Shown one piece after another: positions 34,890 to 43,956 of a stretch of DNA of 64,000 nt. This DNA is from Stutzerimonas azotifigens (GTDB taxonomy: Bacteria; Pseudomonadota; Gammaproteobacteria; Pseudomonadales; Pseudomonadaceae), in the NCBI RefSeq assembly GCF_013522725.1, contig NZ_JAAMRF010000008.1, positions 62,001 to 126,000 on the forward strand, given 5' to 3'. Below the pieces are notes generated by a model. That model saw only the letters and a list, made by a program, of their open reading frames with translations. It was not told the origin of the DNA and made no database searches. A program made the translations under genes and the position numbers. The first letter of the stretch is position 1; each line of letters begins with the position of its first letter.

Positions 34890-35725
34890 TTCAGGCATCC
34901 TTGAAGTTGCTCATCGGCGACCGAATTCAGCCGGCTCTTGTGTACTTTTAACCAATTGATGCTGCCGTCAGGTTGCAGGCAACGAATTTCGTAGAAGCCG
35001 GGCGACATATTGACGATCAGTCGAGCCGGTTTGTCGGTGAGTTGGGCGATGTTCTCTACCAGGCTGCGGGTGTCGGCGACGAGCCTCTCCAGCAGACGGT
35101 CGGTGCTTTCCACGTAAAGCACGTGCAGCGGACCAAGGTCCAGGCTGTGGGTGAAGCTGCCCGCGTTCGGGGACGGCAGCCGGACGAAGGCCAGCGCGCC
35201 GGCCGCGACCAGCATCAACGCGGCGAAACCGGAAAACCAGTGCATCGCCCGCGAGCGCCGAGGCGCGGCGATGGCTTCCATCACGCGAGGCTCTGCCGGT
35301 TGTGCCGGTTCCGCAGGACGCTCGGCTTCGTCCGTCGCGGGCGGGGGTGTTTGGCCTGCTCCGAGAAACTGGGGATTGAACAGGTAACCACGCCGTGGAA
35401 GGGTCTGGATGATGCGGTTGCCGTCGTCGGACAGGCATTGGCGCAGCGTGTAGATCTGCTGGTTCAGGCTGCCCTGGCTGACCACCCGGTTCTCCCAGGC
35501 GTAGGCCAGCAACTCGTCACGCGAGACCACATCCCCGCAATTTGCCAATAGGCGCTCCAGCACGCGGCTGCCCGAGAAGCCGAGATCGACGCTTTGTGCC
35601 TCGTCATCACCTATCTCCAGGCGATACAGCGTGGGATAGAAACGTACGGTCTGACCGGCGAGTCCGGTTTTCAGGGACAGGCAGCGAGCGGCACCCGGAG
35701 CCGGGGGAGCGTTGTCTGTAATCAT
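34886..35725 (-). CDS. ToxR-like transmembrane winged-helix regulator (LafZ-like)
   Basis: The protein has 279 residues. Residues about 25-120 form an OmpR/PhoB-type winged helix (SGSRVLERLLANCGDVVSRDELLAYAWENRVVS then NQQIYTLRQCL and RRGYLF). A proline-rich linker precedes a membrane helix near residues 160-180 (FSGFAALMLVAAGALAFV), and the last ~100 residues are periplasmic. The periplasmic part has two cysteines, as in ToxR. It sits between motB and the flagellin gene. A transmembrane regulator (LafZ) occurs in E. coli Flag-2 clusters, so it may control lateral flagella. It is translationally coupled to a ToxS-like gene. Confidence 0.8.
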   Translation of the reverse strand: MITDNAPPAPGAARCLSLKTGLAGQTVRFYPTLYRLEIGDDEAQSVDLGFSGSRVLERLLANCGDVVSRDELLAYAWENRVVSQGSLNQQIYTLRQCLSDDGNRIIQTLPRRGYLFNPQFLGAGQTPPPATDEAERPAEPAQPAEPRVMEAIAAPRRSRAMHWFSGFAALMLVAAGALAFVRLPSPNAGSFTHSLDLGPLHVLYVESTDRLLERLVADTRSLVENIAQLTDKPARLIVNMSPGFYEIRCLQPDGSINWLKVHKSRLNSVADEQLQGCLK

Positions 35726-36021
35726 GGAAGCCCGAAACTACAAGAGGGGACTGGAAAATGACCGGACGGTCCGGCGATATATTGGCGTCAGGATTTTGAT
35801 GTTACAAGCCTTGTTTTTCGCCGCTGGTCGTTTTCTGCTCGATTGAGGTCGCGGTTTGAGGTAGCGCCGGAGAGGCATTGAGGTGCGGAAGGCTATCGGC
35901 GGACAGCGCCGATTTCTGACGTGCAACCGACAAACGGTCGCCGATTTGGAAATGAAAACGCCCCGGCAAGCCGGGGCGTTTTTCGTGCAGCGAGGCCGAT
36001 TGGACGGCCGTCTGGCACGGC
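35726..36021. other. Gap between ToxR-like gene and flagellin
   Basis: This 296-base gap contains a terminator (separate entry) and a dyad CCGGAC-G-GTCCGG at 35762-35774, about 37 bases upstream of the ToxR-like start codon. That position suits an operator or leader structure for the regulator gene. An inverted repeat ATCGGC-N7-GCCGAT lies near 35895-35915. I see no convincing gene. Confidence 0.55.
35954..35984 (-). terminator. Rho-independent terminator of the flagellin gene
   Basis: A perfect GC stem CGCCCCGG...CCGGGGCG with a short loop is flanked by AAAA on one side and TTTTT on the other. It lies about 40 bases after the lafA stop (read on the minus strand) and, since both sides are T-rich on the respective strand, could also terminate plus-strand transcription. 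Confidence 0.9.
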
Positions 36022-36861
36022 TTAGCCGAGCAGGGACATGACCATGCTGGGCATCTGACCGGCTTGCTTGAGCATGGAGATGCCGGACTGCATGAGCATG
36101 GAGTTCTTGCTCATGTTGGCGCTTTCGACGGCGAAGTCGGCGTCCATGATGCGACCCTTGGCCATGTCGGTGTTGTCCTTCATGTTGGCCAGGTTGTTGT
36201 TGGTGTGGTTGAGGCGGTTGATATTGGCACCGAACTGAGCGCGGACTGCACCGATGTCGTTCAGGGTGGTTTCAAGCGCGTCGAGGGCTGCTTGAGCAGT
36301 AGCCGCGTCCGCCAGAGTCTCGTCACCGGCATAGTCGGTGGCGGGGTCGAAAGTGCCGAAATCAATGGTCAGTTCCAGGCTCTCAGCGGAGCTGGCGCCG
36401 ATCTGGAAGGTGACGGCATCGGTGCCATTGAACTTGCCATTCTCTCCGAAGAGGTTGTCGCCGGCATACTTGGTGTTGCTGTAGATGTTGGTCATCTCAG
36501 CAGCCAACTCGTTGTATTCGGCAGCCAGCGCCTCGCGGTCGCTAGCCGAGTTTGTATCGTTCGCGGCCTGGGTAGCCAGGTCCTTCATGCGCTGGACGAT
36601 GTCGGTCATCTCGCTGAACGCGCCTTCGGCGGTTTGCAGCATGGAAACGGAGTCGCCGACGTTACGCATGGCGACGCCCATGCCACGGCTCTGGGCGTTC
36701 AGGCGAGTGGCGATCTGCAGGCCAGCCGCGTCATCGGCAGCCGAGTTGATGCGCAGGCCAGTGCCCAGGCGCTGCTGGTTGGTGGCCAGGGCGCTGTTGA
36801 ACTTGTTCAGGCTGGTCTGGGTGGTCAGGGCGGATTGGTTGGTATGAATGGACAGGGCCAT
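36022..36861 (-). CDS. lafA: Lateral flagellin LafA (FliC family)
   Basis: The protein has 279 residues, short for a flagellin, with conserved terminal D0/D1 domains and almost no variable centre. The N-terminus MALSIHTNQSALTTQTSLN with GLRINSAADDAAGLQIATR, and the C-terminus ending SMLKQAGQMPSMVMSLLG, are the standard terminal blocks. The small size fits lateral flagellins such as V. parahaemolyticus LafA. AAGGA precedes the ATG. It is transcribed alone, ending at a strong terminator. FliS, FliD and LafS are encoded nearby. I found no clear sigma-28 promoter in the 149-base upstream gap. Confidence 0.94.
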   Translation of the reverse strand: MALSIHTNQSALTTQTSLNKFNSALATNQQRLGTGLRINSAADDAAGLQIATRLNAQSRGMGVAMRNVGDSVSMLQTAEGAFSEMTDIVQRMKDLATQAANDTNSASDREALAAEYNELAAEMTNIYSNTKYAGDNLFGENGKFNGTDAVTFQIGASSAESLELTIDFGTFDPATDYAGDETLADAATAQAALDALETTLNDIGAVRAQFGANINRLNHTNNNLANMKDNTDMAKGRIMDADFAVESANMSKNSMLMQSGISMLKQAGQMPSMVMSLLG

Positions 36862-37010
36862 GATGATTCCTTCGTGCGAGTGGGCGTTTGGGAGCTGGCT
36901 TCGACTGCCTGCTGAAGGGGTAAGGCGACACCTTCGAACGATGGATTAAGTACTGACGCCAAATTTTTTTACCTGACCGGCTACGCCCGCCGTGCTACTG
37001 CCAGCACATC

Positions 37011-37823
37011 CTAGAAGGTGCTGCTGACCACCCCATCCTCCACCACCTTGGCATCGATCACGTTCTGACTGCGCAGGTTGCGAACCCGGATCACGTCGCC
37101 GGGGCGGCCGTCAGCCAGCGCCTCGCCACTGGCCGAGGCTTCGATGCCGTCCTGGCTGGCGACGATCTTCACCGGCTGCCCGCGCCTGACGGCCAGGGTC
37201 TCGGCCAGCAAGGCCGGGGTCAGCAGTTGGTTGGGACGTATCCGACGCTTGGCGTCCATGCCGACCACCTCCTCCAGGCGGTTGAAGAAGCCGCGGTTGG
37301 CCCTGGCGATGTTCAGCGGTTCCAGCTTTACGTCGCCTGCGCCAATGGTCTGGCCGCGCTCGATGATGCCCAGGGCGTGAGCGGCCGGCAGCAGCGCGTT
37401 CGCCTGGCTGTTGAGTGACAGCGACCAGCCGCCAGTCCCGGGGCAGGACACTTCGAGCCGCTGGCGGTCCAGGGGCGAGGCCGCCGGCCCGGTCGGCCTC
37501 ACTCGCAGTGAGCGGCTGCACGGCGACAAGCTGGCAGCGCGTGGCGGCAGGTCGGTGGCATGGCTCACGCGCAGCCCCTGCCAGCCCTGGCGTTTCGCTT
37601 CGAGTTCCAGCGCCTGACGCAGGTGAGTCTCTACGGCGAAGTTGATCTGCTCGGCAGCACTCGCAGCGGCCCGTGCTTCGCAGGTGCCCAGGGCGAGCAG
37701 CAGCAAGGCAGCGGAAACGGCTTTTCCCCTTGCCCGGTCCCGCCAGGCGCCAAGCGGAAGCGGGGCGCCCGAGCGAGGCCGGCATTTATGATTTTTATCT
37801 TTGAAAATCAAAGGATTATCCAT
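37011..37823 (-). CDS. flgA: Flagellar P-ring assembly chaperone FlgA (lateral system)
   Basis: The protein has 270 residues with an N-terminal export signal (AVSAALLLLALGTCEARA). It is a periplasmic chaperone needed for FlgI ring assembly. The C-terminal SAF-like part contains GMDAKRRIRPNQLL and RRGQPVKIV, the typical FlgA block. The start ATG at 37823 has no clear ribosome site, but no other upstream start exists and the signal peptide is only 30 residues in. It is divergent from flgB, and their promoters must share the 91-base gap. Confidence 0.88.
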   Translation of the reverse strand: MDNPLIFKDKNHKCRPRSGAPLPLGAWRDRARGKAVSAALLLLALGTCEARAAASAAEQINFAVETHLRQALELEAKRQGWQGLRVSHATDLPPRAASLSPCSRSLRVRPTGPAASPLDRQRLEVSCPGTGGWSLSLNSQANALLPAAHALGIIERGQTIGAGDVKLEPLNIARANRGFFNRLEEVVGMDAKRRIRPNQLLTPALLAETLAVRRGQPVKIVASQDGIEASASGEALADGRPGDVIRVRNLRSQNVIDAKVVEDGVVSSTF

Positions 37824-37834
37824 CTTTATGATCT

Positions 37835-37850
37835 AGGCATGGTTCCTGCA
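37835..37850 (+). promoter_or_regulatory. Sigma-54-type promoter for the flgB-flgL operon
   Basis: The sequence AGGCAT, 5 bases, CTGCA has the invariant GG at 37836-37837 and GC at 37848-37849 spaced by 10 bases, so it fits the -24/-12 pattern, with three mismatches elsewhere. The start would be near 37861, about 54 bases upstream of the flgB ATG. LafK is the likely activator. It lies in the divergent flgA-flgB gap. Confidence 0.6.
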
Positions 37851-37914
37851 AATGGCTCCTGCAAAGAGCGGCGAACGCTATTTCTGACCACTCGGCATTT
37901 CCAGGGTAAGGCCA

Positions 37915-38277
37915 ATGAGTATACGGATCGACGACACCTTGAACGTCCATGCGCGCGCGCTGGGGCTGCGTATGCAGCGCAGCGAGATCCTCGCGGCGAA
38001 CCTTGCCAATGAGGACACGCCGGGCTTCCAGGCGCGCGACATCGACTTCACCCAGGAGATGCGGCGGCTGGAGGAGTACTCCTCGCGAGTCGCCATCGCC
38101 GGTGGCGATCCGCGTCCGCTGTACCGCGTGCCGACCCAGGCTTCCCAGGACGGCAACACCGTCGAGCTGTCGGTCGAGCAAGCGCAGTTCTCGCGCAACT
38201 CGATGGATTTCCAGACCAGCCTGACCTTTCTGACCATGAAGTTTCGTGGGCTCAAGCAGGCCATTGAAGGACGCTGA
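37915..38277 (+). CDS. flgB: Flagellar rod protein FlgB (lateral system)
   Basis: The protein has 120 residues. It is a proximal rod subunit. The N-terminal LRMQRSEILAANLANEDTPGFQARDIDF block is the characteristic rod motif, and the C-terminus has an MKFRGLKQAI tail. AAGG precedes the ATG. It is the first gene of the long operon flgBCDEFGHIJKL with a sigma-54-type promoter about 65 bases upstream. flgC begins 3 bases after its stop. Confidence 0.95.
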   Translation: MSIRIDDTLNVHARALGLRMQRSEILAANLANEDTPGFQARDIDFTQEMRRLEEYSSRVAIAGGDPRPLYRVPTQASQDGNTVELSVEQAQFSRNSMDFQTSLTFLTMKFRGLKQAIEGR

Positions 38278-38280
38278 TAG

Positions 38281-38709
38281 ATGTCATTCGACTCGATCTA
38301 CCGCATCGCAGGTTCGGCGATGAACGCCCAGACCGTTCGCCTGAACACCGTCGCCAGCAACCTGGCTAACGCCGACTCGGCCGCTACCAGCGCCGAAGAC
38401 GTCTATCAGGCGCGCAAGCCGATGTTCGCCGCCGTCTACGAGAACGGCTCGCTGACCCGCAGCGTCGGGCTCGGTGGCGCGCATGTCCAGGTGCTCGATG
38501 TGGTGACCTCCGGGCGCGACCCGCAACGTCGTTACGAACCCGGTAATCCGCTGGCCGACCGTGACGGCTACGTCTACTACCCCGACGTCAACGAGATCGA
38601 GGAGATGACCGACATGATGTCCGCCACGCGCAGCTTCGAGACCAGCGTCGAGGTGCTCAACCGCGTCAAGAGCATGCAGCAGGGCCTGCTACGGCTGGGG
38701 GAATCCTGA
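38281..38709 (+). CDS. flgC: Flagellar rod protein FlgC (lateral system)
   Basis: The protein has 142 residues, the usual size. It is a proximal rod subunit. The N-terminus (GSAMNAQTVRLNTVASNLANADSAATSA) and the C-terminus (DMMSATRSFETSVEVLNRVKSM) fit FlgC. It overlaps flgD by one base (TGATG), so translation is coupled. Confidence 0.95.
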   Translation: MSFDSIYRIAGSAMNAQTVRLNTVASNLANADSAATSAEDVYQARKPMFAAVYENGSLTRSVGLGGAHVQVLDVVTSGRDPQRRYEPGNPLADRDGYVYYPDVNEIEEMTDMMSATRSFETSVEVLNRVKSMQQGLLRLGES

Positions 38710-39386
38710 TGAGCAGCGTGAGCAATGACCTGGGCGCGAACGCGCTGACCACTCCCTCGACCGGCCTACCGAAGCAGGCGGTCAACGTCAGCGATGCCAT
38801 GCAGATGGAGAACAACTTCATCAGCCTGATGGTCGCCCAGATCAAGTACCAGGATCCGACCAGCCCGGTGGACAGCACCGAGTTCCTCAACCAGTTCTCG
38901 GCCATGTCCCAGGTCAAGAGCATGGAGAACATGGCCAGCCTGTCGCAGAGCAACCTGGTGTTGCTGGACAACCTGCAGACCCTGACCGCCGCCGGCCTGG
39001 TCGGCCAGCAGGTCACCGTTTCGGTCGACTCGCTGGAGCTGTCCGATCAGCCGCTCAGCGGCCAGTTCCAGTTGGCCCATGCTTCGGGCAGCACGGTGCT
39101 GCAGCTGACCGATGCCAATGGCCTGAAGACGGATATCAAGCTCGGCCCGCAAAGCGCCGGTAGCGTCGCGTTCGAGGTCGATCCAGGTGCGCTCGGACTG
39201 GCACCGGGGCGTTATGCCGTCGAGATCAAGACCGAAACCGGCGAGTTCCCGCCGATCGAGGTTGCCGGCCTGGTCAGCCACGTCCGTGTCAGTGCTGAAG
39301 GGCCCGTGCTGGACGTGAAGGGCGCCGGGTCGGTGCCGTTCTACAAGATCCTCGAATTCGGCCGCAGCGACGGCGCAGTCCTTTAA
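38709..39386 (+). CDS. flgD: Flagellar hook cap / assembly protein FlgD (lateral system)
   Basis: The protein has 225 residues. FlgD caps the growing hook and is discarded later. The conserved N-terminal FISLMVAQIKYQDPTSPVDSTEFLNQ block is plain, and the rest folds as FlgD Ig-like domains. Its start overlaps flgC by one base. flgE begins 46 bases after its stop. Confidence 0.94.
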   Translation: MSSVSNDLGANALTTPSTGLPKQAVNVSDAMQMENNFISLMVAQIKYQDPTSPVDSTEFLNQFSAMSQVKSMENMASLSQSNLVLLDNLQTLTAAGLVGQQVTVSVDSLELSDQPLSGQFQLAHASGSTVLQLTDANGLKTDIKLGPQSAGSVAFEVDPGALGLAPGRYAVEIKTETGEFPPIEVAGLVSHVRVSAEGPVLDVKGAGSVPFYKILEFGRSDGAVL

Positions 39387-39432
39387 GCCGCTCGCCAGCG
39401 GACCTTCCTCTTAGCAGATCGAGACCCTCGCC

Positions 39433-40620
39433 ATGAGCTTCAACATTGCCCTGACCGGTCTTTCGGCCGTCAACGAACAACTCAACACCATCGGCAACAA
39501 CATCGCCAACTCCGGCACCGTCGGTTTCAAATCCTCGCGTACCGACTTCGGCAGCCTCTACGCCGATAGCCAAGCGATGGGTGTCGAGGTGCTCGGCAGC
39601 ACCCAGAGCATCAGCCAGGGCGGCGCGCTGACCACCACCAACCGTACGCTCGACCTGGCGATTTCCGGCGGCGGCTTCTTTGTCACTCGTGCCAGCAACG
39701 GCGACATCGCCTACACCCGCGCCGGCGTGTTCGGCACCGATGCGTCCAACAACATCGTCAACAGCCAGGGCCAGCGCCTGCAGGGCTACCCCACCGATGC
39801 CGCGGGCAACCTGCAGACCGGTACCGTCGCCGACCTGAGCCTGCAGGCCGGCAGCCTGCCCGCCAAGGCCACCGACTCGATCGCCTTCGTCGCCAACCTC
39901 AACGCCAACCAGGACGTGCCGGCGACCGCCGTGTTCGATCCACAGGACGCGACCAGCTACAACTCCACCTACACCACCAAGGTGTACGACTCCCTCGGTC
40001 GCGAACACACCCTGACCCAGTACTTCGCCAAGACCGGCGACAACACCTGGGACGCCCACTATTACCTCGACGGCGCGGCCATCGGCGGTCCCGACGCGCT
40101 GACCTTCAGCACCGCCGGCCAGCTCACCGCGCCGGTCGGGGCGGTCAATCTCACGGCCACGCTGCCGGGTGTCGATGCCCTGAACATCGCGCTCGACTAC
40201 AGCGGCAGCAGCCAGTACGGCTCTGAATTCATGGTGACCACCAACCGTCCGACCGGCTATTCGGCGGGCGAGCAGACCGGCATGACGGTGGAGAGCGACG
40301 GCAAGATCTACGCCAGCTACAGCAACGGCCAGCGCCTGCTGCAGGGCCAGGTGGTCCTGGCCAGTTTCGTCAACGCCGAGGGCCTGAAGAACATCAGCGG
40401 CACCGCCTGGACCGAAACCGCCGCCTCCGGTAACGCACTGATCGGCGCGCCGGGTGTCGGCCAGTTCGGCAGCCTGGTGGCAGGCGCCCTGGAAAGCTCC
40501 AACGTCGACCTCACCCAGCAGCTGGTGGGCCTGATGGAAGGCCAGCGCAACTACCAAGCCAACACCCAGGTCATTTCCACGAACAAGGAACTGACCCAGG
40601 TGCTGTTCAACGCGATCTGA
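39433..40620 (+). CDS. flgE: Flagellar hook protein FlgE (lateral system)
   Basis: The protein has 395 residues, typical of a short FlgE. It forms the hook, the flexible joint between the rod and filament. The N-terminus (FNIALTGLSAVNEQLNTIGNN) and the C-terminal ALESSNVDLTQQLVGLMEGQRNYQANTQ block are the terminal domains. A central D1-D2 insertion region lies between about residues 80 and 300. It is part of the flgBCDEFGHIJKL operon. Confidence 0.95.
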   Translation: MSFNIALTGLSAVNEQLNTIGNNIANSGTVGFKSSRTDFGSLYADSQAMGVEVLGSTQSISQGGALTTTNRTLDLAISGGGFFVTRASNGDIAYTRAGVFGTDASNNIVNSQGQRLQGYPTDAAGNLQTGTVADLSLQAGSLPAKATDSIAFVANLNANQDVPATAVFDPQDATSYNSTYTTKVYDSLGREHTLTQYFAKTGDNTWDAHYYLDGAAIGGPDALTFSTAGQLTAPVGAVNLTATLPGVDALNIALDYSGSSQYGSEFMVTTNRPTGYSAGEQTGMTVESDGKIYASYSNGQRLLQGQVVLASFVNAEGLKNISGTAWTETAASGNALIGAPGVGQFGSLVAGALESSNVDLTQQLVGLMEGQRNYQANTQVISTNKELTQVLFNAI

Positions 40621-40629
40621 GGCTGACCG

Positions 40630-41358
40630 ATGGACCGTCTGGGATACACCGCGATGACCGCCGCCAGCCGCACGATGATGTCGCTGCAGGTGCGCTCCAA
40701 CAACCTGGCCAACGTCAACACTCCGGGCTTTCGCGCCGACATGGAGCGTGCCCTGGCGGTGAAGGTCGAGGGCTACGGCTACGACAGCCGGCACATGGCG
40801 CTGGTGCAGAACAATGGCGTGAACCTCGCGCCGGGGCCACTGATGAGCACCGGCCGCGAACTCGACTTCGCGGTCAAGGGCCCGGGCCTGATCGCCCTGC
40901 AGGACGGCGACGGCGAGGTCTACACCCGCCACGGCAGCATGCAGCTCGACGCCGAGGGTCGCCTGACCCTCAACGGCCGCGCGGTGCTCGGCGAGGGTGG
41001 CCCGATCGTGCTGCCCGAGCACGACCGTATGGAAATCGGTAACGACGGCCTGGTGTCGATCATGGCGCCGGGCGACTACCTGATGGCCGAGGTCGACCGG
41101 ATCCGCCTGGTGGACGTGCCGGCCGAAGCCTTGATGAAGAACGAGGCGGGCCTGCTGGTGACCCACAACGGCGAGCCGGCGCCAGCGTTCGAGGACGGTC
41201 GGCTGGTCAGCGGCTTTCTCGAAGGCAGCAACGTGTCGGCGATCGACGAGCTGGCCTCGACCATGAGCCTGAACCGCCTGTTCGAAACTCAGGTAAAGAT
41301 GATGAAAGCCGCCGAGGACCTCTCCGACGCGGGCAATCGAATGATTCGCGGCAGCTGA
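40630..41358 (+). CDS. flgF: Flagellar proximal rod protein FlgF (lateral system)
   Basis: The protein has 242 residues. It has the rod/hook family N-terminus (AASRTMMSLQVRSNNLANVNTPGFRADMERAL) and a C-terminal EGSNVSAIDELASTMSLNRLFETQVKMMKAAE. It starts 9 bases after flgE and is followed by flgG. It is assigned to FlgF by order and by a shorter length than FlgG. Confidence 0.94.
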   Translation: MDRLGYTAMTAASRTMMSLQVRSNNLANVNTPGFRADMERALAVKVEGYGYDSRHMALVQNNGVNLAPGPLMSTGRELDFAVKGPGLIALQDGDGEVYTRHGSMQLDAEGRLTLNGRAVLGEGGPIVLPEHDRMEIGNDGLVSIMAPGDYLMAEVDRIRLVDVPAEALMKNEAGLLVTHNGEPAPAFEDGRLVSGFLEGSNVSAIDELASTMSLNRLFETQVKMMKAAEDLSDAGNRMIRGS

Positions 41359-41374
41359 TCGGAGAGAAACGACT

Positions 41375-42160
41375 ATGAATTCGGCACTTTGGGTCAGCAA
41401 GACCGGCCTCGCGGCGCAGGACAAGGCCATGTCGACCGTCGCCAACAACCTGGCGAACGTCAACACCAACGGCTTCAAGAGCGATCGGGCGGTCTTCGAA
41501 GACCTGTTCTACACCATCGAAAAGCAACCCGGCGCCCAGGCCGACGTGGTCAACACCGTACCGTCCGGCATTCAGCTCGGTAGCGGCGTGCGCGTCGCCG
41601 GGACCCAGAAGGTGTTCACCGAAGGCAGCATCCAGACCACCGGCCAGCCGATGGACCTGGCGATCGTCGGTCGCGGCTTCTTCCAGGTCGAGTCGCCCAA
41701 CGGCGACCTCTACTACACCGAGAACGGCCAGTTCCAGCTCAACGCCGAAGGGATGATCGTCAACGCCCAGGGCCTGCCCCTGGCGCCGGCCATCGAAGTG
41801 CCCGAAGGCAGCAGTGGCTTCACCGTCGGCAGCGACGGCATCGTCACCGCGGTGCTGGCGGGCGACACGCTGCCGTCGGAGCTGGGGCAGATCACGTTGG
41901 TCAACTTCGTCAATCCGGCCGGCCTCGAGGCTCTGGGTGGAAACCTCTACCGCGAGACCGTGGCCAGCGGTGAGCCGGTCGAGGGCGTGCCAGGCGAAGA
42001 AGGACTCGGCCAGCTCAAGCAGGGTGTGCTCGAAGGCTCCAACGTGCAGGTGGTCGAGGCCATGGTGGCGATGATCGCCATTCAGCGCGCCTACGAGGCC
42101 AACGCCAAGGTGCTGGACGCCGCCAGCGGCATGCAGCAGTTCCTCAACCAGACCGTCTGA
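41375..42160 (+). CDS. flgG: Flagellar distal rod protein FlgG (lateral system)
   Basis: The protein has 261 residues, the normal FlgG length. The N-terminal SKTGLAAQDKAMSTVANNLANVNTNGFKSDRAVF and the C-terminal VLEGSNVQVVEAMVAMIAIQRAYEANAKVLD blocks are very well conserved. It builds the distal rod. GGAGAG lies before the ATG. flgH follows 8 bases after its stop. Confidence 0.97.
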   Translation: MNSALWVSKTGLAAQDKAMSTVANNLANVNTNGFKSDRAVFEDLFYTIEKQPGAQADVVNTVPSGIQLGSGVRVAGTQKVFTEGSIQTTGQPMDLAIVGRGFFQVESPNGDLYYTENGQFQLNAEGMIVNAQGLPLAPAIEVPEGSSGFTVGSDGIVTAVLAGDTLPSELGQITLVNFVNPAGLEALGGNLYRETVASGEPVEGVPGEEGLGQLKQGVLEGSNVQVVEAMVAMIAIQRAYEANAKVLDAASGMQQFLNQTV

Positions 42161-42168
42161 GCCCGATC

Positions 42169-42831
42169 ATGCGCAAGGCACTCCTGTTCGGCCTGTTGGC
42201 GACGCTCGCCGGTTGCGCCAGCTTCCACGAGATCATTCCCGAGGACGATTCGGCGCTCTACCAGCCGCCGGATCTGGACTACACGCCGCCGCCCACCGTC
42301 GCCGGCGGCCTGTTCCGCCAGGGCTACGCCAGCGCCCTGACCCACGACCGCCGCGCGGTGCGGGTGGGCGACATACTGACCATCGTGCTCGACGAGTCGA
42401 CCCAGTCGAGCAAGAGTGCCGGGACCAGCTTCGGCAAGTCCTCCAGCATCGGCGTGCCGGTACCCAAGGTGCTGGGCCGCGAGTATCCGGACATCGAAAC
42501 CTCAGTGGGCGGCGAGCGCGATTTCAACGGCGCGGCCAAGAGTTCGCAGCAGAACACCCTGCGCGGCTCCATCGCCGTCACCGTGCACCAGGTGCTGCCC
42601 AGCGGCGTGCTGGTGGTCAAGGGCGAAAAGGCCCTGCGCCTGAACCAGGGTGACGAGTTCATCCGCCTCACCGGTCTGGTGCGGATCGACGACATCAACC
42701 GCAGCAACCAGGTGTCTTCGCAGAACGTGGCCAACGCGCGCATCTCCTACGCCGGACGCGGCGTGCTCAACGACAGCAACTCGGCCGGCTGGCTGACGCG
42801 CTTCTTCAGCTCACCCCTGTTCCCGATCTGA
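42169..42831 (+). CDS. flgH: Flagellar L-ring lipoprotein FlgH (lateral system)
   Basis: The protein has 220 residues. The start has a lipoprotein signal with LAGC at about residues 13-16, where cysteine is acylated. FlgH forms the L-ring in the outer membrane. The body has the [20 protein letters not shown] block, and [33 protein letters not shown] near the C-terminus is typical. It overlaps the first possible flgI start, so translation is probably coupled. Confidence 0.96.
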   Translation: MRKALLFGLLATLAGCASFHEIIPEDDSALYQPPDLDYTPPPTVAGGLFRQGYASALTHDRRAVRVGDILTIVLDESTQSSKSAGTSFGKSSSIGVPVPKVLGREYPDIETSVGGERDFNGAAKSSQQNTLRGSIAVTVHQVLPSGVLVVKGEKALRLNQGDEFIRLTGLVRIDDINRSNQVSSQNVANARISYAGRGVLNDSNSAGWLTRFFSSPLFPI

Positions 42832-42842
42832 TGGAGACCGGC

Positions 42843-43946
42843 ATGCGTGCTTCCTTCAAATTCCTGCTGGCTGGCGCCGTGCTGGCCTGGCTGCCGGTCG
42901 CGGGCGCCGTGCCGCTGATGGACCTGGTGGACATCGAGGGCATCCGCGGCAACCAGCTGATCGGTTACGGTCTGGTGGTCGGCCTGGATGGCACCGGTGA
43001 CAAGAACCAGGTCAGGTTCACCAGCCAGTCGGTGGGCAACATGCTCAAGCAATTCGGCGTGAACCTGCCGGACAAGGTCGATCCCAAGCTCAAGAACGTC
43101 GCGGCGGTGACCGTCACCGCGAACCTGCCGCCGTCCTACAGCCCCGGCCAGACCCTGGACGTCACGGTGTCGTCCCTGGGCGATGCCAAGAGCCTGCGAG
43201 GCGGCACCCTGCTGATGACCCAACTGCAGGGTGTCGACGGCGAAACCTATGCGCTGGCCCAGGGCAACCTCGTCGTCGGCGGGCTCAACGCCTCGGGTCA
43301 GAGCGGCTCCAGCGTGGCGATCAACAGCGCCAACGCGGGCCTGATTCCCAACGGCGCGACCGTCGAACGCGAGATCCCCACCGATTTCACCGAGCGCCCC
43401 GACGTGATGCTCAACCTGCGCCAGCCGAGCTTCCAGACCGTCACCCGGGTGGTCGATGCGGTGAATGAATTCTTCGGCCCTGGCACCGCCAGCGCGCTCA
43501 ACGCCACCAAGGTCTCGCTGCGCGCACCGGTGAGCCCGACCCAGCGCATGAGCTTCATGGCCCTGCTCGAAGGGCTGGAGGTGGAGGAAGGGCGGACCCG
43601 GCCGAAGGTCGTGTTCAACAGCCGTACCGGCACCGTGGTGGTGGGCCAGGGCGTGCGCGTGAAGGCGGCCGCCGTGGCCCATGGCACCCTGACCGTGACC
43701 ATCAGCGAGCGCCCGCAGGTCAGCCAGCCGGGTCCGTTCTCGGGCGGCCAGACGGCGGTGACGCCGCAATCGGACGTCGCCGTCGAGCAGGAACGCAATG
43801 CGATGTTCGAGTGGCCCGAGGGCGCCAACCTGGAAAGCATCATCAATACGGTCAACAGCCTGGGCGCCACCCCCGACGACGTGATGAGCATTCTCCAGGC
43901 GCTTGAGCGTGCCGGCGCGCTGAACGCCGAACTGGTCGTGATCTAA
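42843..43946 (+). CDS. flgI: Flagellar P-ring protein FlgI (lateral system)
   Basis: The protein has 367 residues from the ATG at 42843, with an export signal ([18 protein letters not shown]). FlgI makes the P-ring around the rod in the peptidoglycan, helped by FlgA. The [27 protein letters not shown] block near the mature N-terminus is typical. The GGAG at 42833-42836 is 6 bases before this ATG, so I prefer it to the ATG at 42831, which overlaps the flgH stop. Confidence 0.96.
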   Translation: MRASFKFLLAGAVLAWLPVAGAVPLMDLVDIEGIRGNQLIGYGLVVGLDGTGDKNQVRFTSQSVGNMLKQFGVNLPDKVDPKLKNVAAVTVTANLPPSYSPGQTLDVTVSSLGDAKSLRGGTLLMTQLQGVDGETYALAQGNLVVGGLNASGQSGSSVAINSANAGLIPNGATVEREIPTDFTERPDVMLNLRQPSFQTVTRVVDAVNEFFGPGTASALNATKVSLRAPVSPTQRMSFMALLEGLEVEEGRTRPKVVFNSRTGTVVVGQGVRVKAAAVAHGTLTVTISERPQVSQPGPFSGGQTAVTPQSDVAVEQERNAMFEWPEGANLESIINTVNSLGATPDDVMSILQALERAGALNAELVVI

Positions 43947-43956
43947 AGAAGGCCCC

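Noticed and set aside
36936-36975. Possible sigma-28 promoter for lafA (TAAA followed by a distant TACTTAAT)
   Set aside because: The -10 element does not fit GCCGATAA beyond chance, so I cannot claim it.
39289-41478. 729-codon open frame on the minus strand across flgE, flgF and flgG
   Set aside because: The plus strand holds three conserved flagellar genes here; the minus frame is Gly/Val/His/Ala-rich shadow coding produced by GC-rich third positions.
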